From assembly GCF_026625885.1 (NCBI RefSeq), contig NZ_CP113068.1:372001-436000 (forward strand): a DNA stretch of 64,000 bases, given 5' to 3'. This document shows, in pieces, positions 60,512 to 64,000 of the stretch. A program made the translations under genes and the position numbers. The notes under the pieces are model-generated. The model was not told the DNA's origin. It saw nothing but the letters and a program-made list of their open reading frames with translations, and made no database searches. The DNA is from Roseateles sp. SL47 (lineage in GTDB: Bacteria > Pseudomonadota > Gammaproteobacteria > Burkholderiales > Burkholderiaceae_C). Each line of letters starts with the position of its first letter. The first letter of the stretch is position 1.

Positions 60512-61144
60512 ATGGCGACATTTCCGAAAATCAAGTTCCTTCCGGGCGCGTCCGGAAACACCGAGTTCTGGAAGCCTGTGGCGGCGGCGATGCAGGTGCC
60601 AGAGGCGATCACGGAACATCTGGGCTGGCCCGGCCTCGGCCCCACGCCGGTGGACCCCGCGGTGTCGTCGCTGGACGATCTTGTCGCACAGCTCAGTGAG
60701 CGGATCACGGAACCCACGGCCTTGGTGGCGCAGTCGATGGGGGGCGTGGTCGCGCTGAAAGTGGCGCTGAAGGTCGCACGGGACCGGCCGCATCTGATCA
60801 CCCATCTGGTGTTGGCCGCGCTCTCCGGAGGCATTGACGTGCAGCGCCATGGGGCACGGGATTGGCGTCCTGCGCGCGCCCAACTTGATCCCGGCAACCC
60901 CTCTCATCTGTTTGCCAGGTATGACGGCGATCTGACGCCCGCCCTCGCCTCCATCCAGATTCCCACCCTGTTGCTCTGGGGAGGCGCGGACCCGATCAGC
61001 CCGGTCGCCGTGGGGCAGTGGTTGAGCGGCGTGCTACCGCGCTCAGCGCTGCACGTGGTGGAGGATGGGGATCACTCGTTCTGCCATTCCCGGGCCGATG
61101 GGGTGGCACCGTTGATTGCGAGGCACCTGGTGAGCGGCGGCTGA
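60512..61144 (+). CDS. Alpha/beta hydrolase
   Basis: 210 residues from ATG 60512; ATG 60503 is also possible. Features are IKFLPGASGNTEFWKPVAAA, the nucleophile elbow LVAQSMGGVVALKVALK with Ser near residue 78, PTLLLWGGADPISPVAVGQW and DGDHSFCHSRADG with the catalytic His. The fold suits a small esterase or RBBP9-like hydrolase. The substrate is unknown. Confidence 0.85.
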   Translation: MATFPKIKFLPGASGNTEFWKPVAAAMQVPEAITEHLGWPGLGPTPVDPAVSSLDDLVAQLSERITEPTALVAQSMGGVVALKVALKVARDRPHLITHLVLAALSGGIDVQRHGARDWRPARAQLDPGNPSHLFARYDGDLTPALASIQIPTLLLWGGADPISPVAVGQWLSGVLPRSALHVVEDGDHSFCHSRADGVAPLIARHLVSGG

Positions 61145-61263
61145 GCGTGCGCCGGTGCTTGGCGGCCTCTTGATGGGGCTCGGTGCCGGAGCCTGGGAAG
61201 GGTCGTTCAGAATCAACAAGGTCGGCGCCGCCAAGGTGTTGGCCTCGATTTCAGGAGACTGGC

Positions 61264-61653
61264 ATGGACCGATTCACGGGAAGTTGTCTGTGTGGAGATG
61301 TCCAGGTGGTGGCCACCGGGCAGCCCTACCGGGTGGGCCTTTGCCATTGCCTGGATTGCCGTAAACACCACGGCGCGTTGTTCCACGCGTCGGCCATCTT
61401 TCCGGACACGGCGGTGACGGTGACGGGAGAGATTCGCCAGTACGCAGGCCGTGGATTCTGCCCGCGTTGTGGGTCGTCGGTGCTGAGCCGGTCGGGGGAC
61501 GAGGTGGAGGTGAACCTCGGTGCGCTCGACAACATCGATCAGTTCAAACCGACCTACGAGTTGTGGACGATTCGGCGTGAGTCCTGGCTGCCGGCGTTTC
61601 CACTCTCGCGGCATTACGAGCGGGACCGGGACGGCCCGCAGCGTCAGGAGTGA
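61264..61653 (+). CDS. GFA family protein
   Basis: 129 residues from ATG 61264, with an open frame 27 codons further up that lacks features. The GFA zinc pattern is clear: GSCLCGDVQV, GLCHCLDCRKHHGALFHASA and GRGFCPRCGSSVLSRSGDEV, that is CxC and CxxC-type ligands, then VEVNLGALDNIDQFKPTYEL. The family includes glutathione-dependent formaldehyde-activating enzymes, but most members have no known reaction. The stop overlaps the end of a minus-strand TetR gene by ten bases. Confidence 0.88.
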   Translation: MDRFTGSCLCGDVQVVATGQPYRVGLCHCLDCRKHHGALFHASAIFPDTAVTVTGEIRQYAGRGFCPRCGSSVLSRSGDEVEVNLGALDNIDQFKPTYELWTIRRESWLPAFPLSRHYERDRDGPQRQE

Positions 61654-62057
61654 GATGAGCGTTGTGCCGGTTGCCGAAGGGGCCACCCCAGGCCCAAGGC
61701 TACCTGCAACACACAACCGCACAGGAAGATCAGCAGCCACGCCAGCAGTGCGCCTCGCACGATGGGATCGTCGGGGCCGTGAGCCACCGGATGACCGGCC
61801 GGAAGACGCTCTGCCACTGGGTCGTTGAAGTGCTGCTTCAATCCCGACAGCGCTTCCGGTGCATCCTCCCGATATTGGGACACGGCCGCTTTTACCAACG
61901 CTTCCTTGCTGGGAAAGTGATGATGGATGCTGGCCCCGGTGATGTTGCCCCGCTCGGCGACCTTGGCGTAGCTGAAGCTGTTGTACCCACACTGGACCAA
62001 CAGTTCACGCGTAAAGCTCAGAAACTCAGCGGCCTTGGGGGATAGCTCGGGACGCAT
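61644..62057 (-). CDS. TetR-family regulator, unusually short
   Basis: 137 residues from ATG 62057, against about 190 for the family. The N-terminal helix-turn-helix is normal (GYNSFSYAKVAERGNITGAS, then IHHHFPSKEALVKAAVSQYR). After about residue 65 the ligand-binding domain is cut short and replaced by PDDPIVRGALLAWLLIFLCG, CVLQVALGLGWPLRQPAQ, which is not typical. Either it has lost a piece of the ligand domain, or it is a divergent short member. Target genes are not evident; the convergent GFA gene is adjacent. Confidence 0.75.
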   Translation of the reverse strand: MRPELSPKAAEFLSFTRELLVQCGYNSFSYAKVAERGNITGASIHHHFPSKEALVKAAVSQYREDAPEALSGLKQHFNDPVAERLPAGHPVAHGPDDPIVRGALLAWLLIFLCGCVLQVALGLGWPLRQPAQRSSHS

Positions 62058-62312
62058 GGGGCGCCCGGTTGAACAGACGCTTGTTGGGCTTGCAGCGTCG
62101 TCGTTTGGCTCGCCATCCACGCGTTGGTAGGCTGGCTGTTGATAGGCAATGGGCAATGGGCAATGGGCCTGAGCGGGCGGTTCCAAATCGTGACATTTTG
62201 CCGCTCCGTCCCCCTCAGGTGCGATTGGAGGCGCCCTGCACTGCGGCTCCAATGCCCTCCGGGGACGACCCGCCCCACCCATTCAATTCATAGTTCATAG
62301 AGGGAGCTTCAC

Positions 62313-62681
62313 ATGCAAGGGTACGGAGGTTTTGGTAGCAGCGGCCGCACTTGGCAACCCCATCCGTCAGGTCGGGTGGCCGGCACACTCAAGATCGTCG
62401 CTTATGGGTACCTGGCCTTCGCGACGCTGTCAGCTTTTGTCTTTTGCCTGTCGCTGAAGGGCCGAGCCGACATGAATCCGCTGTATACGGCGCTCATTCT
62501 GGGTGCCCTGGGCGGATTCCACCTGTTCTTGTCGGATGCGGCTGATCGGAAGCAGGACTGGTCGCGCTCGGTCAGCGTGCTGGTTGCCGTGCCGCTGATC
62601 TTTGGCTTTCCGATCGGCAGCATCTTTGGCTTCATCATCATTGCCAATTCATTGAAGGACTGGGAAGTCGATCCAGAGTAA
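62313..62681 (+). CDS. Hypothetical membrane protein
   Basis: 122 residues with three hydrophobic segments (IVAYGYLAFATLSAFVFCLS, LYTALILGALGGFHLFLS, VSVLVAVPLIFGFPIGSIFG and FIIIANSL). The N-terminus is Gly/Ser-rich (MQGYGGFGSSGRTWQPHPSG). There is a GAGGGAG ribosome site before the ATG. No family is recognised. Confidence 0.7.
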   Translation: MQGYGGFGSSGRTWQPHPSGRVAGTLKIVAYGYLAFATLSAFVFCLSLKGRADMNPLYTALILGALGGFHLFLSDAADRKQDWSRSVSVLVAVPLIFGFPIGSIFGFIIIANSLKDWEVDPE

Positions 62682-62735
62682 AACGACCCTCCATTGGGCG
62701 CCGTCATGGCGCCCATGACGGGATGAGCCCGCCCC

Positions 62736-63014
62736 ATGAAACGCGTGCTGGCGCAGCAAGAGGGTCCGGCCTTGCTGGTCGGGCACTCCTATGCCGGCTT
62801 CTGGCGCGAAGAATCATCCCGGGCGAAAACCGGTGACGGATTCGGACTTGGGCTGGCCATCGTGCGGGCCGTGGCACCCATGCAGGGTGGCGACACCTTC
62901 GTGGGCAGATCACCAGTGCAGGTCGCTGCTGCGGAGCAGCACCGGGGGACTGCCACCGAGCACTACAACTGCATTGGCTTCACCATGAAGGGCGTGGTGG
63001 CCCCGAGGACGTGA
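62736..63014 (+). pseudogene. Chimeric relic: hydrolase fragment joined to histidine-kinase fragment
   Basis: The 92-codon frame reads RVLAQQEGPALLVGHSYAG, which is the nucleophile-elbow region of an alpha/beta hydrolase, then with no break SSRAKTGDGFGLGLAIVRAV, APMQGGDTFVGRSP, which is the G2-box region of a histidine kinase ATPase. Neither half is near complete. It looks like a deletion that fused pieces of two genes, and the last 30 residues match nothing I know. It is probably not functional. Confidence 0.6.
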
Positions 63015-63106
63015 GCGTCCACTGTATTGATGACGGCAGCACTTCGTGCGCGTTGACGTCACCATTTGCGCGTGAATAAATTCGGATTCCAACCCAGGAG
63101 AATCCA

Positions 63107-63388
63107 ATGGACAGCGATTCGATCGATCTCAAGAAGCTTTCAGGCGTATTTGGCAGGCTCGCCAGCGATTCAGGGGATACGGCTCTCGCATCTCTGGACG
63201 CCGGGCTTGAGGGCTTTCGTTCGAAGCTTGGTGTTGAACTCAATGACGCAGAGTTCAAGTATCTGAGTTCGGCACTCGTCAGCCAACGCAGCAATCACTA
63301 CCGGGCTGATGTTTCGCACTCCTCGCTTCGCTCGTCCGATGCGGGCGCCAACCTGGCTCGCGGGTTCTTCATCAAGGCCAAGATCTAA
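63107..63388 (+). CDS. Small hypothetical protein
   Basis: 93 residues from ATG 63107, with a CAGGAG ribosome site. The first half is likely helical and acidic (MDSDSIDLKKLSGVFGRLAS, DAGLEGFRSKLGVELNDAEF). The second half is Ser/Arg/Asn-rich (QRSNHYRADVSHSSLRSSDA) and ends NLARGFFIKAKI. No family is recognised. The DNA here is visibly poorer in G+C than the window average. It is followed after about 95 bases by a beta-propeller gene on the same strand. The shape (helical start, polar C-terminal part) would fit a small secreted or modified peptide, but nothing proves it. Confidence 0.6.
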   Translation: MDSDSIDLKKLSGVFGRLASDSGDTALASLDAGLEGFRSKLGVELNDAEFKYLSSALVSQRSNHYRADVSHSSLRSSDAGANLARGFFIKAKI

Positions 63389-63483
63389 GGCGCAATCGCG
63401 CTTTTCCAGGGACTGCCGCAGTCGTCTCGACTGGCAGGGGAGGCAGTGGCTCAGGGACCAGTGTGCGTGTCACAAGGTGCGGG

Positions 63484-64000
63484 ATGCTTGCAGCAAGAAA
63501 CAACCTTTCGATGTGCCTGCATCCCGACGAGCGCCTGCTTTTCGCAGGATCACTTTCGGGCCAGATATTGACGATAGACGTTGACGACTTCGTCATCAGG
63601 CACCGTACCCAGGCACATGCCGGAGGCATTCACGCCATCGCCTGCCACCCCACGCTTCCGTTTGTGGCAGCCATGTCGACAGAACGGGCGTTCTCGATTT
63701 GGCGTATCAATGACGAGGACGGACAACTCACCCGCGTGCTCTTCCAGGATGTTCGCACCCTGCCCTGCACCAATGATCCAGAACCCGTCCCGTTCATCCA
63801 GTCGACAAGCCAGGCCCTTGCTTTCCATCCGACCAAGCGCCGGCTCCTGACTCGGACGGGTTCCGGGGGTCTCCTGGAAGTCGAGTTCACGGATCAAGGG
63901 GATATCCACATCGTTCAATCGACCCGCGTGCATGGCCGAGAAGATCTCGTACAGGCACGCTATCTGGACGATGGTGAACGCATCCTCACAATGGCGAACT
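63484..64000 (+). CDS. WD40-like beta-propeller protein, 3' truncated by window edge
   Basis: An open frame without stop runs from ATG 63484 to the end of the window, 172 codons. It reads MLAARNNLSMCLHPDERLLF then AGSLSGQILTIDVDDFVIRH, then HAGGIHAIACHPTLPFVAAM and STERAFSIWRINDEDG, followed by ALAFHPTKRRLLTRTGSGGL. The repeated AxHPxxxxLLxxS and xxxW ends resemble WD40 or beta-propeller blades. AAGG precedes the ATG by about nine bases, and the frame is open further upstream (a GTG at 63463). The protein continues beyond the window. It follows the small 93-residue gene. Confidence 0.65.
   Translation, partial: MLAARNNLSMCLHPDERLLFAGSLSGQILTIDVDDFVIRHRTQAHAGGIHAIACHPTLPFVAAMSTERAFSIWRINDEDGQLTRVLFQDVRTLPCTNDPEPVPFIQSTSQALAFHPTKRRLLTRTGSGGLLEVEFTDQGDIHIVQSTRVHGREDLVQARYLDDGERILTMAN

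Noticed and set aside
63550..63933. Open frame (127 codons) on the minus strand
   Set aside because: Antisense of the beta-propeller gene; the plus frame has WD40-like repeats and a ribosome site.

Overview
The window is about 64 kb of high-G+C DNA with dense, short-spaced genes. It carries PEP-CTERM sorted proteins, a DUF1631 gene, a secreted S53 peptidase, a bufferin-type operon, ADP-heptose genes and an anaerobic-type cobalamin operon under a B12 riboswitch. This mix suggests a betaproteobacterium of the order Burkholderiales, of the Roseateles/Mitsuaria/Leptothrix kind. That placement is inference from gene content, not from a marker gene. I saw no rRNA, tRNA, CRISPR array, insertion sequence or intact prophage.

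Layout: 1-9.1 kb is an iron-uptake block: a 5'-truncated TonB receptor, a PepSY membrane protein and a Tat-exported DJ-1/PfpI protein on the plus strand, facing two TonB siderophore receptors and a DUF2946 protein on the minus strand. One of these receptors has an internal amber stop. 9.2-12.6 kb is a two-gene unit: a periplasmic substrate-binding protein followed by a PAS/HAMP/GGDEF diguanylate cyclase. 13.4-18.9 kb holds DUF1631, a BTAD/AAA regulator and small unknown proteins. 18.9-22.7 kb holds a DapA-family lyase, a GNAT acetyltransferase, a lipoprotein and unknowns.

22.8-29.1 kb looks like a carbohydrate region: a LacI regulator, an AGE-family sugar epimerase/isomerase and two GH5 cellulases. 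The cellulase catalytic domains are near-identical direct repeats, while their export signals differ. 29.5-32.3 kb has a PEP-CTERM protein followed by a Tat-exported phospholipase C.

32.36-44.96 kb is the largest unit: a cobalamin riboswitch, then cbiMNQO (cobalt import) and corrin-ring genes cbiF, cbiX, cbiC, cbiD, cbiET, cbiL, cbiG, cobE, cbiH, a 2Fe-2S ferredoxin and cobA, mostly joined by ATGA overlaps. cobA is frameshifted in a run of six G. No precorrin-6A reductase (cbiJ/cobK) is present.

45-52.9 kb has a PEP-CTERM SGNH-like protein, a VOC protein, two GT9 glycosyltransferases converging on gmhA-hldA-hldC-gmhB (ADP-heptose for LPS), and a secreted metallo-beta-lactamase-fold protein. 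53.4-58.2 kb has an S53 peptidase with Ig-like repeats, then bufA-bufB-bufC, a probable copper-binding modified-peptide system. 58.5-64 kb is mixed: hydrolases, a tartrate/malate-type dehydrogenase, a GFA protein, a short TetR gene, a chimeric gene relic, and at the edge a small unknown protein followed by the start of a WD40-like beta-propeller gene.
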